From Microbotryum silenes-acaulis (lineage: Eukaryota > Basidiomycota > Microbotryomycetes > Microbotryales > Microbotryaceae): DNA of 64,000 nucleotides. A model generated the notes under the pieces. It was given only the letters and a program-made list of their open reading frames with translations. It searched no databases and was not told the DNA's origin. Positions within the stretch are counted from its first letter, which is position 1, and each line of letters opens with the position of its first letter. A program made the position numbers and the translations under genes. Positions 49,581-62,894 of this stretch are shown here, piece by piece. Location of the stretch: assembly GCA_003665825.1 (NCBI GenBank), contig QPFY01000006.1, positions 1,240,001-1,304,000 on the forward strand, written 5' to 3'.

Positions 49581-50162
49581 GATGCCTGCCTCCGTCGAGG
49601 CGTACGACACCTGGCTCCGTGAATACATGTCGATCGCGCAGGAAATCCGCGACGCCAAAACCTCGCTCAACGACGTGCTCGCCATGGTCCCATCTTGCCT
49701 CGACAGCTTCCGACTCACGTTCACGGACGAGCAGCGCAACCAACGCGACCTCCCGGAACTCACAACGCTGACGGACCGCATTCGCATCCAGCTTCGCTCG
49801 GCGGGACTCTTGTCATCACACTCGGCCATGCTCGCCACCGCCTCCCCTTGCCCCGCCTGCCGCGCCCCCGGCCACCGTCTGCGCGACTGCACCTCACGGG
49901 CGACACACCCGCCCGCCGGCCCCTGCCGCCGCTGCCACAAGAAAGGTCACTGGGCCCTCGATTGCAAGCACCGGGGCGAACAGAAACACACCGGCGACGA
50001 CAACCAGGACGACATGTCTCTCCCCGCCGCTCAACAGCCTAACATCGGCTATTTCGCCTCCTGCCTGTTCGCTCGCCGGCAACTCCCAACTGACGCCTTT
50101 CTAGTCGACTAGGGCGCCACGGCACACATGGTCGCCGATCGCTCTCTATTCACGGCTTATCG
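49581..50162 (+). pseudogene. Inverted copia-A gag/protease fragment with active-site stop
   Basis: Plus-strand copy, nearly identical to the copia-A region around 47.7-48.3 kb: [20 protein letters not shown], both zinc knuckles, and the start of protease. The protease motif V-D-S-G is changed to V-D-stop-G (TCG to TAG at about 50110). The fragment ends abruptly at FTAYR where copia-C begins. Confidence 0.85.
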
Positions 50163-50171
50163 CAGTTGGTG

Positions 50172-53020
<2,849 letters not shown>

Positions 53021-53777
53021 TCTCTTATTGACAGCACCCCAGGCAGCGGCGGATGGTGACTGAGAGAACCGAGCCAAGTAACCGACGGTGTAGGCCAGGT
53101 CGGGGCGAGTACCGGTCGATGCGTACATGAGGGAGCCAATTGCCTGCAGATACCGAGTGCGATCCGGGAACGGGGTGGGCTGGAGCTCGACTTCGAGGCG
53201 GAGATCGGCTTGCATGGGCGTGGCAACGGGATGGGCATCGGACATACCAAAACGAGCGAGGACGTCCTTGAGGTATTGCTCCTGACTGAGGGAGATGGAG
53301 CCGTCGGCAGAACGCCGAATCTGGATACCAAGTACGTATTCCGCCTCACCAAGTCGTTTGACACCATAGCGCTGCTCAAGGCCCTGGAGGGTACGCTCGA
53401 TCTCTGGGAGAGAAGGGCTGATCATGAGCAAGTCATCGACATAGAGCGCGATATAGTGGCGCTCATCACCGACAGTTCGGACATAAACGCAGTGGTCAGA
53501 CTCCGTGGCGACGTAGCCAAGAGCCGACAAAGCAGAGTCGATCTCGTCGTTCCAGATACGCCCAGCCTGGCGCAAGCCGTAGAGTGACCGGTGCAGTTGG
53601 AGGACCTTGCCGGGCATGTAGATCCCTTCGGGCACGCGAATGTATAGGGGGGTGTCCAGTTTACCGTGGAGATAGGCCTTGTCGATGTCGGCCTGATGGA
53701 CGTGGTACCCATGAGCGGCTGCAAGGGCCAGGAGTGCGCGAATGGATGTGAACTTAGCGACGGGTGCGAAGGTCTCA
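53021..53777 (-). pseudogene. Copia-B reverse transcriptase fragment
   Basis: Very close to copia-B around 38.68-39.43 kb: [60 protein letters not shown]. It is cut on the left at the copia-C LTR and on the right, within the F-A-P-V-A-K motif, by the chromovirus LTR at 53778. Differences from copia-B are mostly single bases, so it is a separate genomic copy. Confidence 0.85.
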
Positions 53778-54351
53778 TGACAGGCGACGTCGGCGGGGAT
53801 GACGTCGTCTACACGACGAAGGATGGGGGCGTCGAGGAGTATCGGCTGTGGTGGCGGCAGTCGACGAGGGAGCGATCGAAGAGGGGTGTCGACCGAAAAG
53901 CTCGCGGGAAGTCAAGTATAACGGACTTTATTCCAACAATCGGCAAGGAGAGGGGGGGGGCCAATAAGATGATGAGCGGACCAGGCTCCGGGGGAAGGTG
54001 TCGAAACCGAAGGGAGGGACTGCCCAGGCGCCGAGGGAACTCAGCCAAATCAAACTACTCCAAGAGGTCGCCTCAGGGGTAAAAAGGATTGCTCGCGGGA
54101 GCACCGGTAAAAACCCTGAGGCCGCGCCTCAGCTAGCAAAAAAAAGATAAAACAAATCGAAAGAAGATTGCGCTCGCAGCGCATCGAACCTGCAACCAGC
54201 GGGTGCGCGCCCACACGCCAAACGGCTACACCACGACGCCCGCGATGCTTGAAACAATTCCGCCATTGGGTCAAGTCATCGCTACCTGCACACAACCTCG
54301 GGGAGGACTTCCTTTGAGTACTGCTGTCAGTGTACCGCCGTCATCCTGACA
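53778..54351 (-). repeat. 3' LTR of the chromovirus (574 bp)
   Basis: On the minus strand it runs TGTCAGGATG...CGCCTGTCA. It sits directly after the polypurine tract and contains a tRNA-like pol III promoter arrangement (see 54138-54240). Confidence 0.75.
54138..54240 (-). other. tRNA-like segment with A box, B box and oligo-T in the chromovirus LTR
   Basis: Reading the minus strand, TGGTGTAGCCG (54233-54223) fits the A-box consensus and GGTTCGATGC (54190-54181) fits the B-box consensus, at tRNA-like spacing. TTTT (54152-54149) and T8 (54145-54138) follow as possible pol III terminators. The acceptor and T stems do not pair properly, so it is not a functional tRNA gene. A tRNA-derived or SINE-like piece captured in the LTR is the simplest reading. 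Confidence 0.35.
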
Positions 54352-54372
54352 CTGTCCCCCCCAAAAGGAAGT

Positions 54373-55183
54373 CTACCGTGCGGCGAGGCGGCGGTTCGAG
54401 CGATCGAGGCGCGCAAAGTAGGTGTCGAGGACGGACGGATGGTCCAGGCGAAGGGACTGCTCTGACATCCAAGTATCGTCGGTGTCGTTACGGCCTACCC
54501 ATCGAACCAAGAACGAACGCGCGCCCCGAGCGTTCCGCCGATCGCGAACAATCCGTTCCGGAATCGCAGAGTTGTCGGCCGCGTCGGCTACATCTTCGAC
54601 AAAAAGAACTGCGGGGTCACGCCCAGGGAACCTTTCAGCATCATTCTCAATGTAAGGGCGAAGCAGTCGAGCATGGAAGCGATTGTGCACTCGCGACATT
54701 GCTGGAGGAAGCTCGAGGTCGTAGCTGGATGTTGCCGGAATTGCCGCTCGAATACGGAAAGGGCCGATGTAGCGCGGCAACAACTTCGACTTCATCCCTT
54801 CAGGAACTGCCAGATTCTTTGTCGAAAGGTAGACGTAACTGCCAGTCCGAAAGGCGGGGTCATCCGGGCGTCGACGCTTGTTGGCCTGATATGACTGGTC
54901 GAGGTGTGCTCCAATGATCGCATCCGTCACATCGAGGTTCCGTAATTGTCGGATCCGAGCAAACGCTTCCGCACGAGGGACATCCGAAACAGGCCAGGAA
55001 TCGGTGGGCCATTGTCGAGGAAGGTAGCCGTAGGTCGCCTCAAAAGCCGACAAAGACGTGGACACAGCAACAGAAGAGTTAAGAGCGAACTCAGCTTCAA
55101 CTAGACGAGATGCCCAAGCCTCGTGATTTGACGACACCATGATGCGCAGGGTTTGGGTGACCATCTTGATTCGGTTCTCGCTC
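54373..55183 (-). CDS. Chromovirus integrase C-terminus and chromodomain
   Basis: Continues the integrase after the nested element: SENRIKMVTQTLRIMV, then WASRLVEAEFALNSSVAVST, a GPY/F-type module (GSYVYLSTKNLAVPEG, KLLPRYIGPFRIRAAI, RVHNRFHARLLRPY), and a chromodomain (PERIVRDRRNARGARSFLVR, WVGRNDTDDTWMSEQSL). The stop is at 54373. Chromodomains in such integrases target insertion to heterochromatin. The aromatic cage looks partly degenerate. Confidence 0.85.
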
Positions 55184-55188
55184 GATCC

Positions 55189-56073
55189 TGTTGAATTTCA
55201 TTCTACTACAAGCGTTCGAACACTTCAACTTTGGGCCGCCGTTTGTCAGGACCGCCCAGTTTTCGGCGCCTCTTTCGCCGCCGCGCGCCTTCGCCTCGGC
55301 GCCTTTGCCCTCGCTGCCAAGCCGCCCCCCAGTCTTTCGCCTCGGCGCCTTCGCCTTCACAGCCAAGCCGCCCCCCTTTTGTTCGCCGCTCCCGCGCCAG
55401 CCTGTTCAACTCACGCTCGCGCGCCGCCGCCTCCACATCGGAACTTAGTCGGTCTACTTCTCCTGTCTTGCCAAGCCGTTGCCTCCGCCTAGCCACCGCC
55501 AGCTTGCCGCCACCGTCCTCATGTCTCATCGGCCATCCAGTGTATCGCCCATGCATGACGCCCGTTGTTCGCAACCTGGATCTTGTTGCTACGGATTGCC
55601 CAGCTCACCAACACTCGACCAAGGTAGATAAGTTTCCCTTCGTGTACATCGTCCAACACGACACCCCTCAGAGCCTTGATGGTCCGCTTGGAGTTCGGTC
55701 TTGTAGCTTCGCATTGTGCTAGCCCAGTTTGTCTTAGCGCGGCCCCTTGCTAGAACCTCACCCGACTCGCGCGCCCCTGTGCCTTTCTTCCTCTTCTCTA
55801 CCGCTTCCCAACATTAGCCAGACAGCTAATCTTCGGTAGAGAACAGGTTAGTTGCAATCATCACACCGCTTCCCAACATTAGCCAGACAGCTAATCTTCG
55901 GTAGAGAACAGATCGTCCAGCCGCACCGCGTCCGTCTCATCAGACCGCGCCAGTGCCGCCTCACGACTTCTCCTGTCGACCGTCCGTCGCATCCTTGCCA
56001 CGTCGACGCTCCACTAGTAGCCCTAGCGGTCGCTACGCCAAATTCCGATAAGCCCTACAGTCCACATTCAACA
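55189..56073 (+). repeat. 5' LTR of TR-GAG element
   Basis: A 885-bp LTR, TGTTGAATTTC...CCACATTCAACA. Its middle (about 55395-55920) is practically identical to the middle of the 992-bp LTR subfamily while both ends differ. Confidence 0.93.
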
Positions 56074-56085
56074 GGTTATGAGCCT
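56074..56085 (+). other. Primer-binding site of TR-GAG element
   Basis: GGTTATGAGCCT directly follows the LTR. Eleven of twelve bases are complementary to the anticodon arm of initiator tRNA-Met. The gag ATG (56078-56080) lies opposite the CAU anticodon. Confidence 0.8.
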
Positions 56086-57247
56086 ACTTCGACCCGAACT
56101 GCCCAGATTCCCCCCAGCACCCACGAACCCTGCCGACGACACAGCCTCGGCCGCACCTGCCCACACCGAACCACCCGTACCCGACGAAGCCGACGGCACA
56201 ATGTCCAGCCACGTTGACCCCACCCTGGCCGCCAGCATTGACGAGCGCATCCACATGGAAGTCCAACGTCGCCTCCGAGAATTCACCATGTCCCCTAGCC
56301 CGGCCCCAGATCGCAGACCCCACCACAACATCGACATCCCCCGCCACCTTTCAAGCTGGCCGGCCGACGCTCTCCTTTCTGGTGTTGAAACCTTCCGCGT
56401 TTGGAACCGCACGTTACAAGACCGCGTAGGTACTACGATCTACGCCTACATCACCACTGGACACCTACCCGACCGTGCCGACGACATCGACCGTGAGAAT
56501 GTCGAAATCTTTGCCGTCCGCCAAGTCTCCGATGGCGTCGCAAGTAACGTCCGCAAGTCCCTGCTCACCGTCGCCTCGACGCAACAACGCGCCCAGGCCT
56601 ACTACGAACATCTTGACCACGAGTACAACCCTACGTCGGCACAGTCTACCCTTCGTATGCTTCACTCATTCTTCAACATCACCCGTGCCCCCATCGAAGA
56701 AAAGGGCTTCGTCGAATGGATGACCGACTTCCTCGACCACTCAAACTGTCTCGAGTCCGCCAATATTACAATCACCGACGTCATCACCGCCCGAGCACTT
56801 ACCCTCATCCCCGACGAACTAGATGCGTTCCGACAATACATGGAACTGCACAACACGGACAAACTTCCAACACCGGCAAACCTGATGGCCCTCGCACACA
56901 AGCAGGTCAAAAACCATCACGACACTCGAAACGCCGGCTCGAACGTCACCGCATTCGCAGCAACCTCCTCGAACACTCCGTCATCGAACAAACCTAACAC
57001 TTCATCCCGATCGTCGCAACTACCACCGGCCCGATACATGTGCCCTGCCTGTAAGATCAGCGTGCACCGCGTCCGTGACTGCCCCGACGACGAAGCACGA
57101 CAACGTTACATCGATCGCCGCAACCGACAACCACAACAACCTGTGGATCAGAATACAGACACCCCAGAGGACGCACCCGTTGTAGCATCCATCTCAAGGT
57201 TCCAAGATTTACCAGACCCCTCAACGCGCCTCGGCCAGAATTGGTAA
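56078..57247 (+). CDS. Gag of TR-GAG element
   Basis: 389 residues starting at the ATG within the PBS (MSLLRPELPRFPPAP). A disordered N-terminus is followed by a helical capsid-like region (RHLSSWPADALLSGVETFRV, AYYEHLDHEYNPTSAQSTLR, EEKGFVEWMTDFLDHSNCLE) that resembles copia-type Gag. A Ser/Thr/Asn-rich linker precedes the zinc knuckle CPACKISVHRVRDC (C-X2-C-X4-H-X4-C), and the basic C-terminus ends PSTRLGQNW. It is not closely similar to the Gag of copia-A in this window. The frame is intact, with no stop or frameshift. Confidence 0.88.
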   Translation: MSLLRPELPRFPPAPTNPADDTASAAPAHTEPPVPDEADGTMSSHVDPTLAASIDERIHMEVQRRLREFTMSPSPAPDRRPHHNIDIPRHLSSWPADALLSGVETFRVWNRTLQDRVGTTIYAYITTGHLPDRADDIDRENVEIFAVRQVSDGVASNVRKSLLTVASTQQRAQAYYEHLDHEYNPTSAQSTLRMLHSFFNITRAPIEEKGFVEWMTDFLDHSNCLESANITITDVITARALTLIPDELDAFRQYMELHNTDKLPTPANLMALAHKQVKNHHDTRNAGSNVTAFAATSSNTPSSNKPNTSSRSSQLPPARYMCPACKISVHRVRDCPDDEARQRYIDRRNRQPQQPVDQNTDTPEDAPVVASISRFQDLPDPSTRLGQNW

Positions 57248-57362
57248 AGTTACCCCTCCGCCCCGCGCCCAGGTCCCCCTACACCGGTCACTACCTCGTC
57301 GATTACACTACTTGCCTCAACCTCCCTTCGTGCTCTTATGGAAGCGTTCGAACGAGGGGGGG

Positions 57363-58247
57363 TGTTGAATTTCATTCTACTACAAGCGTTCGAACACTTC
57401 AACTTTGGGCCGCCGTTTGTCAGGACCGCCCAGTTTTCGGCGCCTCTTTCGCCGCCGCGCGCCTTCGCCTCGGCGCCTTTGCCCTCGCTGCCAAGCCGCC
57501 CCCCAGTCTTTCGCCTCGGCGCCTTCGCCTTCACAGCCAAGCCGCCCCCCTTTTGTTCGCCGCTCCCGCGCCAGCCTGTTCAACTCACGCTCGCGCGCCG
57601 CCGCCTCCACATCGGAACTTAGTCGGTCTACTTCTCCTGTCTTGCCAAGCCGTTGCCTCCGCCTAGCCACCGCCAGCTTGCCGCCACCGTCCTCATGTCT
57701 CATCGGCCATCCAGTGTATCGCCCATGCATGACGCCCGTTGTTCGCAACCTGGATCTTGTTGCTACGGATTGCCCAGCTCACCAACACTCGACCAAGGTA
57801 GATAAGTTTCCCTTCGTGTACATCGTCCAACACGACACCCCTCAGAGCCTTGATGGTCCGCTTGGAGTTCGGTCTTGTAGCTTCGCATTGTGCTAGCCCA
57901 GTTTGTCTTAGCGCGGCCCCTTGCTAGAACCTCACCCGACTCGCGCGCCCCTGTGCCTTTCTTCCTCTTCTCTACCGCTTCCCAACATTAGCCAGACAGC
58001 TAATCTTCGGTAGAGAACAGGTTAGTTGCAATCATCACACCGCTTCCCAACATTAGCCAGACAGCTAATCTTCGGTAGAGAACAGATCGTCCAGCCGCAC
58101 CGCGTCCGTCTCATCAGACCGCGCCAGTGCCGCCTCACGACTTCTCCTGTCGACCGTCCGTCGCATCCTTGCCACGTCGACGCTCCACTAGTAGCCCTAG
58201 CGGTCGCTACGCCAAATTCCGATAAGCCCTACAGTCCACATTCAACA
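57363..58247 (+). repeat. 3' LTR of TR-GAG element
   Basis: A 885-bp LTR matching the 5' copy over its whole length by reading; preceded by AGGGGGGG. Confidence 0.93.
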
Positions 58248-58252
58248 GATCC

Positions 58253-61200
58253 GTCCGTCTCGGGGTGTGCCGCGGTTGACATTCGCAAGACGGCGCCAAC
58301 CTTTGCCTGCAATGCCCGCCAAAACTGCGAGGTGAACTTGGGATCGCGGTCGGAAACGATGGCGGAAGGCGTCCCATGCAGTCGAAAGATAGTGGCGTAG
58401 TACTTGTCGGCAACGAGCTCAGAGTCGGCATCGGCTGGGAGGGGAATCAGGTGAACCATCTTTCCCCAAGTGTCAGTGACCACCATGATTTGAGCGACCA
58501 TCATCCCTTCAAACTCGACCGGAGGCAGTCCTGTCATGAAGTCGATCGCCACTTGTTCCCAAGGACCGGAGGGGATTGGCATTGGGTGCAGTTGGCCATA
58601 GGGAACTTGAGTGGACGCCTTGCCGCGGGCACAGTCTTCGCAGGATCGGCAGAACTCAGCACAATCGGCAGACATGGACGACCACCAATACAAAGGACGT
58701 ATGGCGGCCAAGGTGATGCGATGTCCCGCGTGCCCGACGCTCCGATGTATCTCCGAAAGCACGAGCTCGCGCGGCGACGGGACCTTGTCGGAATCGACGA
58801 CGCCGGTAGCGAGACCACGAGGCACAAACAGGGAAAGAGACTCATCTGGATGTACGCGCAAGATCCTCCCTTCCTCGGTCACCCGAAACATAGGCCATGA
58901 TATCGGGTCGGTAATGATGACCTGGGCTTGCGAATTGTTGGCGTATGCTCGGATGATGGTGTCGAGGAAGGGTTGGGGCAGTGGATCAGGCGGCCGATGG
59001 ACTACAGGTGCGTCGTTGACTGCATCGGCAGCGACTCCCAACAAATCGAGTTCATCAGCGTCGGCATCAACCGGAATGGGCGGGTCGTTGGCCGGGGCCG
59101 CAGCGATAGCGTGAACTCGATTGACGGCGATGGGAGGAGGAAGGGGGCCGGTAGACAAGTCGACGGCATCCATTATGTTCTCGGCGAGGCGATGGGAACC
59201 GGGAGAGCCTGAATTGTAACCGTGTCCCCAGGGCCCGAAGGCACAATCAACAGCCGGCAACCGATCGTGCGAAGGTGAGGTGTAAGGACGTTCCTCGAGG
59301 AGGCTCTCACCGGGCGTAGTGAACTCGTGGCATTCTTCCTTCAAGAACAAATTCCCCAAATCCCGTCCATTCACATCCTCATCTTGCGATTCCTCCTTGA
59401 GCGCGTAGTATCCGGGAGAGCCTGCCTCGCAATCGTCGCGTTGGGGCCCGAGGGCAAAATCAACAGGAGGCAACCGATCGGGAGATGGAGAGGTGTAAGG
59501 ACGTTCCTCGGGGAGGCTCTCACCGGGCGTAGTGAATCCGTGGCGTTCTCCATCAAAGAATATGTCCTCCAACTCATTCTCCTTGACCTGATCCTCGTAC
59601 GATCCCTCCTTGACCTCCCACAAACGCGACAACGAATCAGCAAGGGAGTTGTTCCTGCCGGCGATGAATTCAAACTCAAAGTCGAAACGGCTGAGTTCGA
59701 GACACATGCGGATGTGCCGAGGCGTTTGGCGTAACTTCTGCGTTTTGATCGTGCGAAGGGCTTGATGGTCGGTGACAATGACAAAGGGGTAGCCGATCAA
59801 GTGCTGCTCGAACGCCCGACACGCCGAAACGACGGCTAGGAACTCCTTATCAGTTACGTGATAGTTGAGCTGAGCACCGTTGAACTTAGCGGAAAAGAAT
59901 CGAGTAGGGACGGCCTGCGAACGAGTGGGCCCCGAGGCCAGGCAAGCACCAATGCCAACACGACTGGCATCGGTGAACAGGTAGATCTTGTGCTCGCCGG
60001 AGGTGACCTTAGCGCCGTCGATCGGTCGCAGCGTTGCTGGCACGAGGGACTTGACGGTGTTGAAGGCCTGCTGTTCGCGGTCGTTCCAACGCCACGAAGT
60101 CGATTGCGCCAACAACGCGGTGATCGGCTCCAAAATCGTCGAGAGGTGTGATAGGTGATCTCGCATCCAATTGACGGTGCCGAGGAAACGCTGGATGTCG
60201 CACTTGTTGCACGGAATCGGCCACTGTCGGATACGCTCCCACTTGGCGGGGTCGACCTCGATGCCGTTGTCGGAGATGATGGCACCCAACGAATCCAACG
60301 ACTTGGAGAACCACTCGGATTTGTTGGATCCTAAGTAGAATCGGTAGTGTCGCAATGTCATCAGCAAGATCTCGATGTGTCTCAAGTGCGCTCGACGAGT
60401 ATCGGAGTGGACGTGAACATCGTCGAAAAAGATCTTGGTGAACGAAAGGCATGGCTGGAACATCGCTGACGTTAACAGATTCAGGGTGTTGGGCGCATTG
60501 GTGTCGCCAAACTGCATGACCCGCGACGTGTACGTGCCCGTGACCGTGGCAAAGCCGGTGCGATCGACGTGCTCGGGTATGACCCGCACCTGCTCAAAGG
60601 CTGCGGCCACATCGAACTTGGACCGGTAACGCGAGCGGGCGACTTCATAGCGCACACTGGTCATGTCGGGGATGGGCGAGAATCGCTTCGCGGTGTTGCT
60701 GTTGCGAGCCCGGAGGTCGATGACGAAACGAGCGGTCTGCGAGTTCTTTTTCGGAATGGCAAAGACCGGGGCTGCCGAATCGATCGGACCCGAAACCCAG
60801 AAGCGACCGCGAGTGTACTTAGCTGAGTGCTCCGCCCATTGGCTTCGATATTTGTCGGCGAGGGGGTACACCTTGGGCTTGACCTTCTCGTTTGGGTCGA
60901 TCAGAGGGATTTCGTGATTTACGGGTCGGTACGGCGGGAGTCGGTCCATGGGGAGCGAATCTACGAACACATCAGAGTATTTCTCGAGTAAGGCAGCTAA
61001 TTGTGTTCGTGCTTCGGACTCGGACAAATCCTCGAGCGCCGGGTCATCGACGACATCCAGCAGTGGGTTGTGCGGCTCGAGGCCAATAATCTCGTCGTCG
61101 GGAAGCAACCCCGGGTGATTGTAACCGATGGCGGAACCGGCAAAGATGGGCGCCACCGTGACTGCGCGATCCCACTCATGAGTGCCCAGGGCGACGGGTT

Positions 61201-62894
61201 GCGAAGGGCCTGGGTGCGCGACCGTGAAGGCGCCCCAGCCAACGAGCATGCCTGTATCCTTAAGAAAGGGCAGCCCCAAGATGGCATCGTACCCAGTCAC
61301 CCGGAAGATAAAGAACACTCGCGAACCGAGGTCGAGGGCGCCCGACAGAAAAGGGGCGGTGGCAAACACAGCACATCGGTCGGACGTATCCTTGGTGCCG
61401 AGGCGCAAGTGCAACGGCGCGGTCAACCGGGCCGTTGCGAAGCTCGGGTCGGCTCGCACCACCTCCTGGTCCACCAAGTCGATCTCTGACCCAGAATCGA
61501 TCAAACAACGCAGGACCCTCCCAGAAGGCAACGTCCAAGCGATGACGTTGCGGGCGCACACAATGGCGGGCTCGACAGGTCGGTCGGGTTCGTCGATGTC
61601 GAGCAGGGGTGCGGCGGACGCCAAGAGAGACACACCCGACGGCACAGGAATCTGGAAAGAGCTCACCGAAGCAGTCCTTTCCGCCTTGCGAGACGACACC
61701 ACTTCCGGCCCCCAATAACGACGCAAGCGCGACTCGGCATCAGCGTAAGACAAGACATCTTCCACCGCGTCAAGCGCGGAGTCAGTCAGGCTGTCGTCGA
61801 AACGAAGTGAATCTGCATCATTTGCCGAGGCGGTCGGCTGTGAACTACTCGATGTAACCTCAACTTCCAGCGAAGAAGAAGCGACATCTTTCACTCGTCC
61901 AACAGGGTCTGCGGAGGGCCAAAAAGGGTGCGTCACTGAGGCGGAATCGGAACTCAACGGTCGAGTCTGATCAGGCTCAAGTGGAAGGGAAGATCTCACC
62001 TGGGGGTCCTCGGCACCTTCTGAGCCCGAAGACCATTCCTCCTCGTCGAAGTTGGCCACGGCAATCGCGGATAGCTGGACGACTGCGGGAGATTGACGCT
62101 CGGAGGTACAGTGCTGTGAGAAGTGACCGCCTTGGCCACAATTGAAACAGGCCATACTTGTAGGTACTCCTCCTGGTGCGGGCGAGAACCACGTTGGTCG
62201 ATCCTTCCACAAATGCAACTGTTGCCATTTGGTGGCGCGGTCGACCCATCGAGCTCGGCGGATCTGCGAGCGCTGGTCGTTGTTTGTTGTGGGTGGGGTG
62301 GTGCGTGGAGCATGCGAAATCGCTCCAAAGGTCGCGGTGCGAGTCGAAGGGGTGGCAGCCGGCGTTGGTGTCGAAATCTCGTCGGCGATGGCGGCCCATT
62401 CGGTGATTTCGTCGAGGGACGGGACCGTCCGACCGAACCTCCCTGTGATCACCAAGGAGTTGTCACGATGTTCGCGTAACATACCTGCGCGGACTTCACG
62501 CTTGGCTACGTCGTTCAAGGATTGGTAGAATGCCGTGGCGAGCTGAAGTGCCGAGAGACCGAAGCTCGGGTTGTCGTGCATGAACGTGCGGTAGCGCGCG
62601 CGCCATTCGCCGACATGGTCGTACGCCCGAGATGAGGATTGGCGGCACCCATAGAATTCTTCGGCCACCCGGTCGGCGAACCCAGGGTCCGGCCAACGAC
62701 GTCCCACTGCCGTCATGAGCGACGTCCAGCAGTGAGGGCGCCTGCCCCGGATCGCGTCCCTCAACTCGTCGACGGCCCAATCGTGAGGGGACTGGCGGCG
62801 CTGGCGAGACGTCGTACGAGCGAATAGGGTGGCCACGAGCTGGACGACGCGGTCGGTGGTGAACAGTTCGTCGATTGCGATGTCGCACAAAAGT
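58253..62894 (-). CDS. Chromovirus Gag-Pol, main part
   Basis: One frame of about 1550 codons; the N-terminus is missing (cut by copia-D LTR at 62895). In order: Gag helical region, zinc knuckle CFNCGQGGHFSQHC (about 62130), Ser-rich linker, protease (CLIDSGSEIDLVDQEVV, about 61480), reverse transcriptase (RFVIDLRARNSNTAKRFSPI, KFDVAAAFEQVRVIPEHV, KIFFDDVHVHSDT, with FFDD in place of YxDD), RNase H (YLFTDASRVGIGACLASG, YHVTDKEFLAVVSACRAF), a long acidic linker with an internal duplication (59230-59600), and integrase HHCC (HRSVGHAGHR, CAEFCRSCEDC) and core (VAIDFMTGLPPVEF, IVSDRDPKFTSQFW, MSTAAHPETDG). It is broken at 58252 by the TR-GAG element and resumes in phase at 55183. Confidence 0.9.
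59230..59600 (-). repeat. Internal duplication in the chromovirus RNase H-integrase linker
   Basis: The protein segment HGFTTPGESLPEERPYTSPS...DRLPPVD is repeated as HEFTTPGESLLEERPYTSPS...DRLPAVD about 70 residues (roughly 210 bp) apart. The surrounding acidic SPG-Y and E-E-D segments also recur. The spacing keeps the frame. Confidence 0.8.

Larger units (their letters stand above)
55189..58247 (+). mobile_element. Gag-only (TR-GAG type) LTR retrotransposon
   Basis: Two 885-bp LTRs (55189-56073, 57363-58247), same length and no difference found by reading, flank 1289 bp. Perfect target duplication GATCC (55184-55188 and 58248-58252). PBS GGTTATGAGCCT at 56074, a single complete gag frame (56078-57247), and polypurine tract AGGGGGGG at 57355-57362. 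There is no trace of protease, integrase or RT. It is inserted in the chromovirus integrase in opposite orientation. It must borrow pol from an element not present here in recognisable form. Confidence 0.93.
53778..62894 (-). mobile_element. Ty3/gypsy chromovirus, interrupted twice
   Basis: The minus strand runs from the truncated gag (62894) through pol to a C-terminal chromodomain (54373), a polypurine tract (CCTTTTGGGGGGG) and a 574-bp 3' LTR (54351-53778). The TR-GAG element interrupts integrase at 55189-58247. Copia-D interrupts gag at 62895, and the remaining 5' portion and 5' LTR lie beyond the window. The chromovirus itself had inserted into a copia-B copy. Confidence 0.9.

Noticed and set aside
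54138..54240. Functional tRNA gene
   Set aside because: A and B boxes fit, but the acceptor and T stems do not pair and the anticodon loop has the wrong size.
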